Assembly: GCA_045541375.1 (NCBI GenBank)
Contig: JAZQJB010000072.1
Span: 1 to 26,721 of the forward strand
Length of the DNA: 26,721 nucleotides
Reading direction: 5' to 3'
Source: CAG-390 sp045541375
GTDB taxonomy: Bacteria > Bacillota > Clostridia > Oscillospirales > CAG-272
Shown here: positions 7,115 through 14,249 of the stretch, one piece after another
Layout: each line of letters starts with the position of its first letter
How positions within the stretch are numbered: position 1 is the first letter of the stretch
The notes under the pieces: generated by a model
The model's input: the letters and a program-made list of their open reading frames with translations, nothing else
Told to the model about the DNA's origin: nothing
The model's database searches: none
Made by a program: the position numbers and the translations under genes

Positions 7115-8722
7115 TTATCTTTCTACGTAATCTTCGTAATTATATTCCGCAATATTCATAGTGGGCAAGACAATAACGCAGACGGCACAAAGAATCAAAA
7201 AGATACTGTTTACGACACTTGCATTATTTGCATTGCTCTGTATCGGAACTTCGGAAACGATATAACCGTCGATAAGCGGTTCAAGGTCTTCCGTAATCTC
7301 GCCGAGGGGAGTTATATTGGCAGATATGCCCGTATTTGCCGCACGGACTATCGGAAGTCCGGTTTCTATGGCACGAAGTCGGCTTTGGGCGCAATGCATA
7401 TACACGGCGCGAGAATCCTCAAACCACGAATCATTCGTTGAAACGCAAATTATATCCGCGCCGTCAGAGGCGGTGGCATAAGCAAGCTGCTCGTAGATCG
7501 AATCAAAGCAGATAAGTCCGCCGACTTTTATCGACTCACCGTTGATTTCGATCTCGAATATCTCGCTGCCGTCTCCCGGGACAAGATCTTCGGACAGCAT
7601 TGCAATTTCTGCAAGAGGCGGGAATACAGTCATTATCAACTTTCTCATCGGGACATATTCGCCAAACGGAACAAGATGTCTTTTTGCATAAGCAGTTTCG
7701 GATATTTTCCCCTCGGGAGTCGCCATACTGAGTATATTTTGCGGACCTTCCGAGGTATAATCAAAGCAACCGAAGAGAATGTAGACGTCCAGATTGTCGG
7801 CAAGATCGGAAACGACGGAAATATAGCGGTTATCCGTTATCGCGGTTTCGGGCCAGACTATAAGCTCCGCACCGTCCTCAGCCGCGCTCTTTGTCAACGA
7901 TTCATATTTAAGATAAATATCCTTCGACGAAGCGTTCCATTTATCGCGCGAGTTAATATTTGCCTGTATCGCGGCAACTTTTACTGTGGTGCTTGTTTTG
8001 GCGGGGATCGACGCAATAATCGCACCGCAGAGGAGGTTCGACAAAACAAGTGCCAACGACATAATTGCACGTAGCTTAAATTTTCCAACAATCAATGCTT
8101 GCGCGATCAGGCTCGACACAAGCACGATAAGGAACGTGACAAAATACGTGCCGAAAAATGAGGAAGAAAGAACGGAATAGGGGACTCCTTCGGTCAGTTG
8201 TCCGAGCGAGAGTCTTCCCCACGGGACACCGAACCAGAACTTTGTCCTTATCCATTCGCAAAGAACGTATGCAGATGCATAGGTAAACGGAAGAAATATC
8301 GGATATTTGTCAGAAATCGGAAGTTGTGATATGCGAAGGACGATCATTCCCATCACTCCGCCGAATACGGCGGCAAGGATCGGGAGTCCGAACACCGCTA
8401 TGATAACTACACCCGCGGCACCGAGCTTCGACATTCCCGTGAATTCAAGCGGATAGAAGCTCACAAACCAATGATAGACTATGACATTCTGCGAATATAT
8501 CAGCCAGAAACCGCCGCCGAAAGCCTGCTTCAAGCCAATGTTCTTTTTCGATGCAGAATGCAAAGCCAATGCGGCGGGGATGAAGGCGAGCCACTCGAGC
8601 ACGGCACCGACAAGAGTCGGGAACGCCATACACAAGCCCGACAATATACCCGACAGCGTCAGATACAGAAATATCCGGTGCTTTTTCTCGGGATGAATTA
8701 ATGATTTCAGTTTTTCGTTCAT
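7115..8722 (-). CDS. lnt: Apolipoprotein N-acyltransferase (Lnt-like)
   Basis: A 535-residue protein with an N-terminal multi-pass membrane region (about 15-240), a nitrilase-fold domain (about 245-500) and a C-terminal membrane segment (about 505-525), the Lnt layout. The catalytic triad is visible: Glu292 in WPETA, Lys347 in YAKRHLVPFGEYVP and Cys405 in GLICFDSIYE. Lnt adds a third acyl chain to lipoproteins at the outer face of the membrane in diderm bacteria. Homologues occur in Clostridia, where the activity is less well established. Its ATG overlaps the stop of the upstream pseudouridine synthase by four bases (ATGA), so translation is coupled. The window also encodes a lipoprotein (17972). 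Confidence 0.88.
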   Translation of the reverse strand: MNEKLKSLIHPEKKHRIFLYLTLSGILSGLCMAFPTLVGAVLEWLAFIPAALALHSASKKNIGLKQAFGGGFWLIYSQNVIVYHWFVSFYPLEFTGMSKLGAAGVVIIAVFGLPILAAVFGGVMGMIVLRISQLPISDKYPIFLPFTYASAYVLCEWIRTKFWFGVPWGRLSLGQLTEGVPYSVLSSSFFGTYFVTFLIVLVSSLIAQALIVGKFKLRAIMSLALVLSNLLCGAIIASIPAKTSTTVKVAAIQANINSRDKWNASSKDIYLKYESLTKSAAEDGAELIVWPETAITDNRYISVVSDLADNLDVYILFGCFDYTSEGPQNILSMATPEGKISETAYAKRHLVPFGEYVPMRKLIMTVFPPLAEIAMLSEDLVPGDGSEIFEIEINGESIKVGGLICFDSIYEQLAYATASDGADIICVSTNDSWFEDSRAVYMHCAQSRLRAIETGLPIVRAANTGISANITPLGEITEDLEPLIDGYIVSEVPIQSNANNASVVNSIFLILCAVCVIVLPTMNIAEYNYEDYVER

Positions 8723-9687
8723 TTGCGGTAATCAAAATCGGCGCAGAACCAAACCGACTCGCGCGGCAAGCGGTATTCTTTGCCCGAAAGATAATCGAGA
8801 ACGTCTCCGCTTTGCTCAAAATCGAAGCGAAGCTTATATGAATAGAGAGCCTGATAATGATAGCCCTTCTTTTTATCGTCGCGATTCACGCCGTACTTTC
8901 CGTCGCCGAGCAGAGGATGACCGATGTGAGAAAGATGTGCGCGGATCTGGTGAGTTCTGCCGGTAAAGAGTTCAACTTCAAGCAGGCTTGCACCGTTTTT
9001 GCTTGATTGAACGCGGTAGCCGGTGATTATTTCACGGTAGCCTGGCCTCGGAGTATCCGAAACGTCAACGGTGTTCGTTTTTTCGTTCTTTTTGAGATAA
9101 CCCTTCAGAACGTCCGCTTTCTTGGGCATAGTGCCGTGTACTGCACAAAGGTAAAATTTGCTCACCTGACCCGACTTGATGCGGTAATTCATATCGCGAA
9201 GTGCGGCGGCGTTTTTTGCAGCTATAACTATGCCGCCCGTGTTGCGGTCAATTCTGTTGCAAAGTGCGGGGGCAAACGACTGCTCTGCGCGGGGATCGTA
9301 CTCGCCTTTGCGGTAAAGATAGCTTTGCAGATGCATCAGCAGGGTGTTATCCCTTCCCTCGTCATCCTCGTGAACAAGGACACCGGGGCGTTTGTTCATC
9401 AAAATGATGTTTTCGTCTTCATAAACAACGTCAAGCTTGGGCTCGATTCTTGCTATAGCACCGACATCCTGCTCGGGCGAATCAAAGAACTCGTCGCGGA
9501 TAAAGAGCTGAAGCTCGTCGCCCTCGGTGAGCATTACGTCGGGTTCTGTACGCGCGCGGTTGAGCTTGATCTTTTTTGTTCTTATAAATTTATACATGAG
9601 CGACTTCGGGAGCCCCTTGACCGCCTTAGTGAGAAATTTATCAAGGCGCTGACCCGCATCGTTCTTTTCAATTTTAATAATTCTCAT
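8719..9687 (-). CDS. RluA-family 23S rRNA pseudouridine synthase
   Basis: A 322-residue protein. An S4 RNA-binding domain occupies about 13-65 (RLDKFL ... KLNRARTEPDVMLTEGDEL). The catalytic domain carries NRIDRNTGG with the conserved Asp147 (usual form HRLDRxTSG), and LFTGRTHQIRAHL...GHPLLGDGKYG. It isomerises uridines in structured RNA; RluC/RluD-like specificity is likely but not decidable here. Its start (MRIIKI) matches the family but has no Shine-Dalgarno sequence: a stem-loop at 9700-9720 sits just upstream. Its stop overlaps the lnt start. Confidence 0.92.
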   Translation of the reverse strand: MRIIKIEKNDAGQRLDKFLTKAVKGLPKSLMYKFIRTKKIKLNRARTEPDVMLTEGDELQLFIRDEFFDSPEQDVGAIARIEPKLDVVYEDENIILMNKRPGVLVHEDDEGRDNTLLMHLQSYLYRKGEYDPRAEQSFAPALCNRIDRNTGGIVIAAKNAAALRDMNYRIKSGQVSKFYLCAVHGTMPKKADVLKGYLKKNEKTNTVDVSDTPRPGYREIITGYRVQSSKNGASLLEVELFTGRTHQIRAHLSHIGHPLLGDGKYGVNRDDKKKGYHYQALYSYKLRFDFEQSGDVLDYLSGKEYRLPRESVWFCADFDYRK

Positions 9688-9699
9688 AATTTAGAAATC

Positions 9700-9720
9700 G
9701 GGGCTGAACCCGTCAGCCCC
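9700..9720 (-). terminator. Hairpin between upp and the pseudouridine synthase gene
   Basis: Minus strand: GGGGCTGA, 5-nt loop, TCAGCCCC, then GATTTCTAAATT directly before the next ATG. The stem is strong but the T-tract is poor. It may be a leaky terminator, a processing site or a 3'-end stabiliser for upp mRNA. Confidence 0.6.
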
Positions 9721-9729
9721 ATTGTTGAT

Positions 9730-10362
9730 TTATTTAGTTCCGAAAATTCTGTCGCCGGCGTCGCCGAGACCGGGAACGATGTATGCGTGGTCGTTGAGCT
9801 TTTCATCGAGTGCAGCAACGTAGATATCTACGTCGGGATGGTCAGCCTGAACCTTGGCAACTCCCTCGGGAGCAGCAACGAGAGCCATGAACTTGATCTG
9901 CTTACAGCCATACTTATTCTTCAGAATGGTGAGAGCGTCGCAAGCCGATCCGCCTGTTGCAAGCATCGGGTCAACGAGGATAACGATTCTGTCGTCGATG
10001 TCGGGCGGCATCTTGCAGTAATACTCAACGGGAAGATGGGTTTCGGGGTCACGGTAAAGACCGATATGTCCAACCTTTGCTACGGGAACAAGGCGCTGAA
10101 GACCGTCTACCATTCCGAGACCTGCACGAAGAATGGGAACGATTGCAAGCTTTTTGCCTGCGATCTTTTTTGCAGTCATTTTACAAATGGGTGTTTCGAT
10201 CTCAACGTCCTCAAGAGGAAGATCGCGGGTAAGCTCATAGCCCATAAGCATTGCGATCTCGTCAAGAAGCTCGCGGAAATCCTTGGAGCCGGTCTTCTTG
10301 TTTCTCATAATGGACAGCTTGTGTGTAATAAGGGGGTGGTCAACGATATGCAGTATGCTCAT
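9730..10362 (-). CDS. upp: Uracil phosphoribosyltransferase
   Basis: A 210-residue protein, normal for the family. N-terminus MSILHIVDHPLITHKLSIMR, PILRAGLGMVDG (76-87) and the PRPP-binding loop VDPMLATGGSA (130-140) are diagnostic; the uracil-binding end VPGLGDAGDR is near the C-terminus. It converts uracil and PRPP to UMP in pyrimidine salvage in the cytoplasm. GAGGAG lies upstream of the ATG, and the promoter is at 10406-10434. It is functionally linked to the deoD and deoB-cdd salvage genes at the right end of the window. Confidence 0.97.
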   Translation of the reverse strand: MSILHIVDHPLITHKLSIMRNKKTGSKDFRELLDEIAMLMGYELTRDLPLEDVEIETPICKMTAKKIAGKKLAIVPILRAGLGMVDGLQRLVPVAKVGHIGLYRDPETHLPVEYYCKMPPDIDDRIVILVDPMLATGGSACDALTILKNKYGCKQIKFMALVAAPEGVAKVQADHPDVDIYVAALDEKLNDHAYIVPGLGDAGDRIFGTK

Positions 10363-10405
10363 TTGTACTCTCCTCTTTTTTACTTAAGTAATATTTGATA
10401 CTTCT

Positions 10406-10434
10406 ATTATACTCCCAAATCGCAAAATTTGCAA
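10406..10434 (-). promoter_or_regulatory. upp: Promoter of upp
   Basis: Minus strand: TTGCAA (10429-10434), 17-bp spacer, TATAAT (10406-10411), about 44 bp ahead of the upp start codon. The region to 10505 is A/T-rich. Confidence 0.75.
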
Positions 10435-10505
10435 GACAATTTTTGAAGTTTTTCGCGCATTTTGCAATAATTTTTCAAAAACCAAGAATATTTACACTTG
10501 AGATA

Positions 10506-10534
10506 TTTACTTTTGCTCGCCAAGGTGATAAAAT
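10506..10534 (+). promoter_or_regulatory. Weak candidate promoter of the mtaB-like gene
   Basis: TTTACT (10506-10511), 17-bp spacer, TAAAAT (10529-10534). Transcription would start near 10541, almost on the in-frame ATG at 10545, which argues for the downstream GTG start at 10572. A second reading uses TTGAGA at 10498. Confidence 0.4.
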
Positions 10535-10571
10535 AATATAAATAATGTTATTAAAAGAGGAGGCGACGCTC

Positions 10572-13148
10572 GTGCAAAAGAAGATCGGAATCATAACTCT
10601 CGGCTGCAAGGTCAATCAGTACGAGAGCGAGGCATTTGCCGAAGAGCTTCGCAAAAGAGGATATTTGACTGCCGATGGCGGCGAGGATTGCGACGGATAT
10701 ATTGTAAACACCTGCACCGTAACCGCAGAAGCGGACAGAAAGTCGCGCCAGATGATTCGCCGCGCTGCGAGAGCCAAAGAGGGCGTGCCCGTTGTTGTCA
10801 CTGGTTGCACGGCAGAATATTCGGCGAAAGAGCTTTCCGAGATCGACGGCGTAATTGCCGTTTGCGGAAATGCAAAGAAACTTGAATGCGTTGATATTCT
10901 TGATAATTATTTCAAGGATGCAGATAATGAATACCCTATCGTAAGCGTGCCGCCGATAGAAGAAGCGGGATTTGAGAAAATGGCGCTTAACGCGTTCCCT
11001 CGAACTCGCGTATACATCAAGATCGAGGACGGATGTGAGAACAAATGCGCTTATTGCGCAATTCCGAAAGCACGCGGAAACGTGCGTTCGAAAGCTCCCG
11101 AGGATATTTTGCGTGAGGTCAAAGGATTTATTGATGCAGGGTGCCGTGAGATCGTTCTTACGGGCATTGAAACCGCATCTTACGGCAAAGACATTGACGG
11201 AATCGATCTTGGCAGACTCTTGCGACTTGTCGACGCTATTGCGGGAGATTGCAAGATCAGGCTCGGTTCGCTTGATCCCTCGCTTTTCAAAGAAAAGTTT
11301 GTAAACGAGATCAAAGATCTGGCATCTCTTGCACCGCATTTCCATATTTCGCTGCAAAGCGGATCTTCGAAAGTTCTCGCTCTTATGCGCAGAAAATACA
11401 ATGCTGATATGGCGCGTGAGGCTATGGAGAGACTTCGCACTGCGATTCCGAACGTGATGTTCACGACCGATATTATCGTTGGATTCCCCGGCGAAGGTGA
11501 GGAAGAATTCGAACAGACAGTTGAATTCGTCAAGGAAGCAAGATTCTTGTCCGCGCACATTTTCCCCTATTCGGAACGCGAGGGCACTCCCGCTTCGCAG
11601 ATGGATGGCAAGGTTCCCGTTGAAATTCGTCGCGAGCGCGCGGCAAAGCTTATTGAAATTCAAAAGGAGATCACCGAAGCTCTGCTTGCCGAGGAGATCG
11701 CGCGCGACCCCGAGCGTATAGTTCTTTTTGAAACCTATTCAAACGGAATCGCGCACGGGCACACCGATTCTTTCCTTGAGGTCAGTGCTCCCGCGCCTTA
11801 TGATCTGCACGGTGAGCGTGTAAAGGTAAAGCTCAACAGATGCGAGAACGGTATCTGCTACGGTGAAATTGCAAAGGGTGATCTTCCCTCCGCAAAGCCC
11901 GTGAGAAAGCAGGGACTTGTTTCGGGCTTCAGAACCTGCACGGCGGAGTATCTTGCAAGGATCGACCGCGATCTTGGTCTCGAACTTACCGAACCACAGC
12001 TTGCGGCACTTCAGTCGCTTTACGTTTCGCAAAGAAAAGACCCGACTGTTGCAGAGCTTTATTTCATGGCTGCGGCTCTCAAAAAGAGTGTGGCTAATGC
12101 TTCGTTTAACAGATTCATTGACAAAGTCACCGGCATCGACGACGATGCGCGCGATCTTCTTGCGGATATTACAAGAAGATACGCCCGCGAGGCGGGAATC
12201 GGAGATAATGCCCCGTCGATCCTTGCTCTTGCGGAATATGCATCCACGGGAACGATCGGTCGCGATATGTGCGGAATTGATATTTCGCTCTCTTCTCAAC
12301 CCGAATACATTGCTCCTTACAGCGGCAGCAGCAGAGTTATGGTTTCGAATGATTTCACTCTCACAATTTCATCGGGAAAGCCGATCTCGGGTAAAAAGAT
12401 TGGAAATATCGGTGTTATCCTTGCACCGGGCAAAGATGATGACGTTCATGGGTTCTTTGATAAGGCTCAACAGATCTGCCGCAAATTCCTCAAGGAATAT
12501 CCCGACGTATATGTCACTTCCGCGGGAATGGGAAGTCTGCTCGACGACCTTTCCGTGATCGAAGGCGGGCTTCTGATCGACACTTCTCTGCTCCCGAAAC
12601 CCTCGAGATTTGCGGATGACGTGTTCCTTCCACAAGCACCCGCGATCATACTCTTTGCGGACAAGGAAAGACTTCCCGCGCTTTGGAAGATCGCGGCGGG
12701 ATATGGCATAACGCCGTCGGCTCCGATTGCGAAAGCCAAGAGTGGACTTACAGTGAAAGCCGCAGAGGGTGACGTTAAGATCGACAGAGATATTCTCAAG
12801 AAGTTCGAGCTTTCTCTGCCAATAGAAATCAAATACGATCCCGATTCCGTTATTGAGAAAAAGGAAAGCGGAATTGAGTCAAACGAGCTTGCCGACGCGC
12901 CCTTTACAGTTTCCGAAAGATACGTCGGAGGTGAGCATCTTTACGAGGATCTTGCGGATGCGATGTCGGATAAAAACGCAGTCTATGCGATCGCGGGAAT
13001 CATCGATCCGAACGATCCTGCTGTCATTGCGGCTATTCTGGCCCTCGATGCTTTCAGAAGAAACGAATCGGCGAATATCGCAAACGCGCGTTTCTTTATG
13101 GGTGAAAAGACTGCAATTTGCGTTTATCGCGTCACGGAGAAAAAATAA
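10572..13148 (+). CDS. mtaB: MtaB-type tRNA methylthiotransferase fused to a degenerate PurL-like region
   Basis: The GTG at 10572 is chosen because AGAGGAGG (10556-10563) lies 8 bp upstream and the product then begins at the family's usual N-terminus; the in-frame ATG at 10545 has no such site. Residues ~1-435 are a complete radical-SAM methylthiotransferase: Cys12 (TLGCKVNQYE), Cys48 (NTCTVT) and Cys79 (TGC) for the auxiliary cluster, Cys155/159/162 (CENKCAYC) for the SAM cluster, IIVGFPGEGEEEF, and a TRAM-like end. It would thiomethylate t6A37 of tRNA. From ~445 to 858 is an extra region. Its GLVSGF...LGLELTEPQL...RKDPTVAEL resembles the PurL linker domain, and VIEGGLLID ... APAIILFADKERLPAL resembles a PurL/AIRS C-terminal domain, but no glutaminase or ATP-site motif is seen. 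MtaB alone is about 430-450 residues. Confidence 0.88.
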   Translation: MQKKIGIITLGCKVNQYESEAFAEELRKRGYLTADGGEDCDGYIVNTCTVTAEADRKSRQMIRRAARAKEGVPVVVTGCTAEYSAKELSEIDGVIAVCGNAKKLECVDILDNYFKDADNEYPIVSVPPIEEAGFEKMALNAFPRTRVYIKIEDGCENKCAYCAIPKARGNVRSKAPEDILREVKGFIDAGCREIVLTGIETASYGKDIDGIDLGRLLRLVDAIAGDCKIRLGSLDPSLFKEKFVNEIKDLASLAPHFHISLQSGSSKVLALMRRKYNADMAREAMERLRTAIPNVMFTTDIIVGFPGEGEEEFEQTVEFVKEARFLSAHIFPYSEREGTPASQMDGKVPVEIRRERAAKLIEIQKEITEALLAEEIARDPERIVLFETYSNGIAHGHTDSFLEVSAPAPYDLHGERVKVKLNRCENGICYGEIAKGDLPSAKPVRKQGLVSGFRTCTAEYLARIDRDLGLELTEPQLAALQSLYVSQRKDPTVAELYFMAAALKKSVANASFNRFIDKVTGIDDDARDLLADITRRYAREAGIGDNAPSILALAEYASTGTIGRDMCGIDISLSSQPEYIAPYSGSSRVMVSNDFTLTISSGKPISGKKIGNIGVILAPGKDDDVHGFFDKAQQICRKFLKEYPDVYVTSAGMGSLLDDLSVIEGGLLIDTSLLPKPSRFADDVFLPQAPAIILFADKERLPALWKIAAGYGITPSAPIAKAKSGLTVKAAEGDVKIDRDILKKFELSLPIEIKYDPDSVIEKKESGIESNELADAPFTVSERYVGGEHLYEDLADAMSDKNAVYAIAGIIDPNDPAVIAAILALDAFRRNESANIANARFFMGEKTAICVYRVTEKK

Positions 13149-13192
13149 TTCGCAAAAATCTTCAATTTTTCAAAAAAATATTTCAAAAACAC

Positions 13193-13221
13193 TTGCATTT
13201 TTTAGACTTTTGTGGTATAAT
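13193..13221 (+). promoter_or_regulatory. rpmB: Promoter of rpmB
   Basis: TTGCAT (13193-13198), 17-bp spacer, TATAAT (13216-13221) in the context TTTTGTGGTATAAT. The element AAAAATATTTCAAAAAC (13174-13190) lies directly upstream, identical to that at the rpsF promoter. Confidence 0.88.
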
Positions 13222-13271
13222 ATCGGGTGTTGTATGTAATTTGGCTTAATTGTCCTAAGGAGGTGCTTATA

Positions 13272-13460
13272 ATGGCAAAATGCAGTGTATGCGGCAAGGG
13301 CGTTGTCTTTGGTCATCAGGTTTCTCACTCTAACCGCAAGACCAACAGAGCTTGGAAGCCTAATATCCGTAAGGTAAAGGTCAGCGTTGACGGAACAGTT
13401 AAGACCGTTCCTATGTGTGCTCGTTGTCTCCGCACTATGAAAAAGGCTGAGAATGCCTAA
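13272..13460 (+). CDS. rpmB: 50S ribosomal protein L28
   Basis: A 62-residue L28 beginning MAKCSVCGKGVVFGHQVSHS, with NRKTNRAWKPNIRKV and MCARCLRTMKK at the end. The two CxxC pairs (CSVC, CARC) make the zinc-ribbon version. A longer reading frame opens upstream, but AAGGAGGT (13257-13264) places the start at the ATG at 13272. It stands alone between its own promoter and terminator. Confidence 0.96.
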   Translation: MAKCSVCGKGVVFGHQVSHSNRKTNRAWKPNIRKVKVSVDGTVKTVPMCARCLRTMKKAENA

Positions 13461-13472
13461 TTTCAATTAATG

Positions 13473-13497
13473 AAAAACAGCCCCGGCGGCTGTTTTT
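13473..13497 (+). terminator. Terminator of rpmB
   Basis: AAAAACAGCC (13473-13482), loop CCGGC, GGCTGTTTTT (13488-13497), then CTG. A standard intrinsic terminator 12 bp after the rpmB stop. Confidence 0.93.
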
Positions 13498-13514
13498 CTG
13501 TTTATTGGTAAAAA

Positions 13515-14231
13515 ATGATTTGTGTTTGTGATTACAGAACCCCGAAGGGCGTTCTCGATTCATTGAAGAAAGATTTTGAGATCATACAGCTTCCGCCCGA
13601 CACTTCTCTTCCCGAGGCGGTAAACGGGCACAGTGATCTTTTGATATTCAAGATTGATAATAAGTTAGTTACAAGGAAGGGCTATTACCGGACAGCCAAG
13701 GATAAGATCGATCTTATTTGCGATAAGAGCGGTCTTGCGCTTATTCTTTCGAATGCCGAAGCAGGTGACAAATATCCAAACGATTGCGGACTTTGCGCTG
13801 CGGTATCGGGAAGAAAAATAATCTGCAGAAAAGCTTCGGCGGATGGGGAAATTCTGCGATTGGCGGATGATCCGGGGTATAATCTGCTAAACGTTCCGCA
13901 GGGATATTCAAAGTGCTCCTGCGCTGTTCTTGCGGACGGTGCGATCATTACCGCCGACCGCGGGATCGCGAAAGTCACACTCGAGAATGGCATCGACACG
14001 CTTCTTATCACCGAAGGCAACATCGAGTTGCCGGGATACGCTTATGGCTTTATCGGCGGCGCAACCGGTCTGTGCGAAAATACGCTCTACTTCTGCGGAA
14101 ATTTAGAATCTCATCCCGATCATACCGCAATCGAGGAATTTGCGAGGAAGCACAGCACGAAATGTGTTTCGCTTTCCAAAGAAAAGCTTTATGATGTGGG
14201 TTCTCTTCTGTTCATATCAAAACAAGCCTGA
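13515..14231 (+). CDS. GME-fold protein of unknown function (DUF6873-like)
   Basis: A 238-residue protein. Recognisable features are the short N-terminal MICVCDYRTPKGVL, a GYSKCSC motif near the middle, ADGAIITADRGIAK, and ELPGYAYGFIGGATG followed by LYFCGNLESHPD. This fits the DUF6873 family of Clostridia, annotated as having a guanidino-group-modifying-enzyme (GME) fold; the assignment is from memory and no reaction can be named. No clear ribosome binding site is seen, and only 17 bp separate the rpmB terminator from its ATG, so it probably depends on read-through or an undetected promoter. Its stop codon lies in the left arm of the 14219-14249 terminator. Confidence 0.78.
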   Translation: MICVCDYRTPKGVLDSLKKDFEIIQLPPDTSLPEAVNGHSDLLIFKIDNKLVTRKGYYRTAKDKIDLICDKSGLALILSNAEAGDKYPNDCGLCAAVSGRKIICRKASADGEILRLADDPGYNLLNVPQGYSKCSCAVLADGAIITADRGIAKVTLENGIDTLLITEGNIELPGYAYGFIGGATGLCENTLYFCGNLESHPDHTAIEEFARKHSTKCVSLSKEKLYDVGSLLFISKQA

Positions 14232-14249
14232 AAAAATCAGGCTTGTTTT
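14219..14249. terminator. Bidirectional terminator that contains both convergent stop codons
   Basis: AACAAGCCTGA (14221-14231) pairs perfectly with TCAGGCTTGTT (14237-14247), with an A/T extension each side and a 5-nt A loop. It is followed by T-tracts on both strands. The TGA of the plus-strand gene (14229-14231) and the TGA of the minus-strand kinase (14239-14237) lie in opposite arms. Confidence 0.92.

Noticed and set aside
9007..10398. 463-codon open frame on the plus strand
   Set aside because: It is antisense to the pseudouridine synthase and upp genes, which have clear motifs, and it has no recognisable domain or ribosome binding site.
10545..10571. ATG at 10545 as start of the mtaB fusion
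   Set aside because: It has no ribosome binding site and would encode the Shine-Dalgarno sequence of the GTG at 10572; the candidate promoter would also start transcription almost on it.
10551..11663. 370-codon open frame on the minus strand
   Set aside because: Antisense to the radical-SAM half of the mtaB gene; no motif and low-complexity basic composition typical of a shadow frame.
11700..11960. Frameshift or missing stop between the MtaB and PurL-like parts
   Set aside because: The frame is open and codon use looks continuous through the junction; no internal start with a clear binding site was seen. An assembly error cannot be excluded, but nothing in the sequence shows one.
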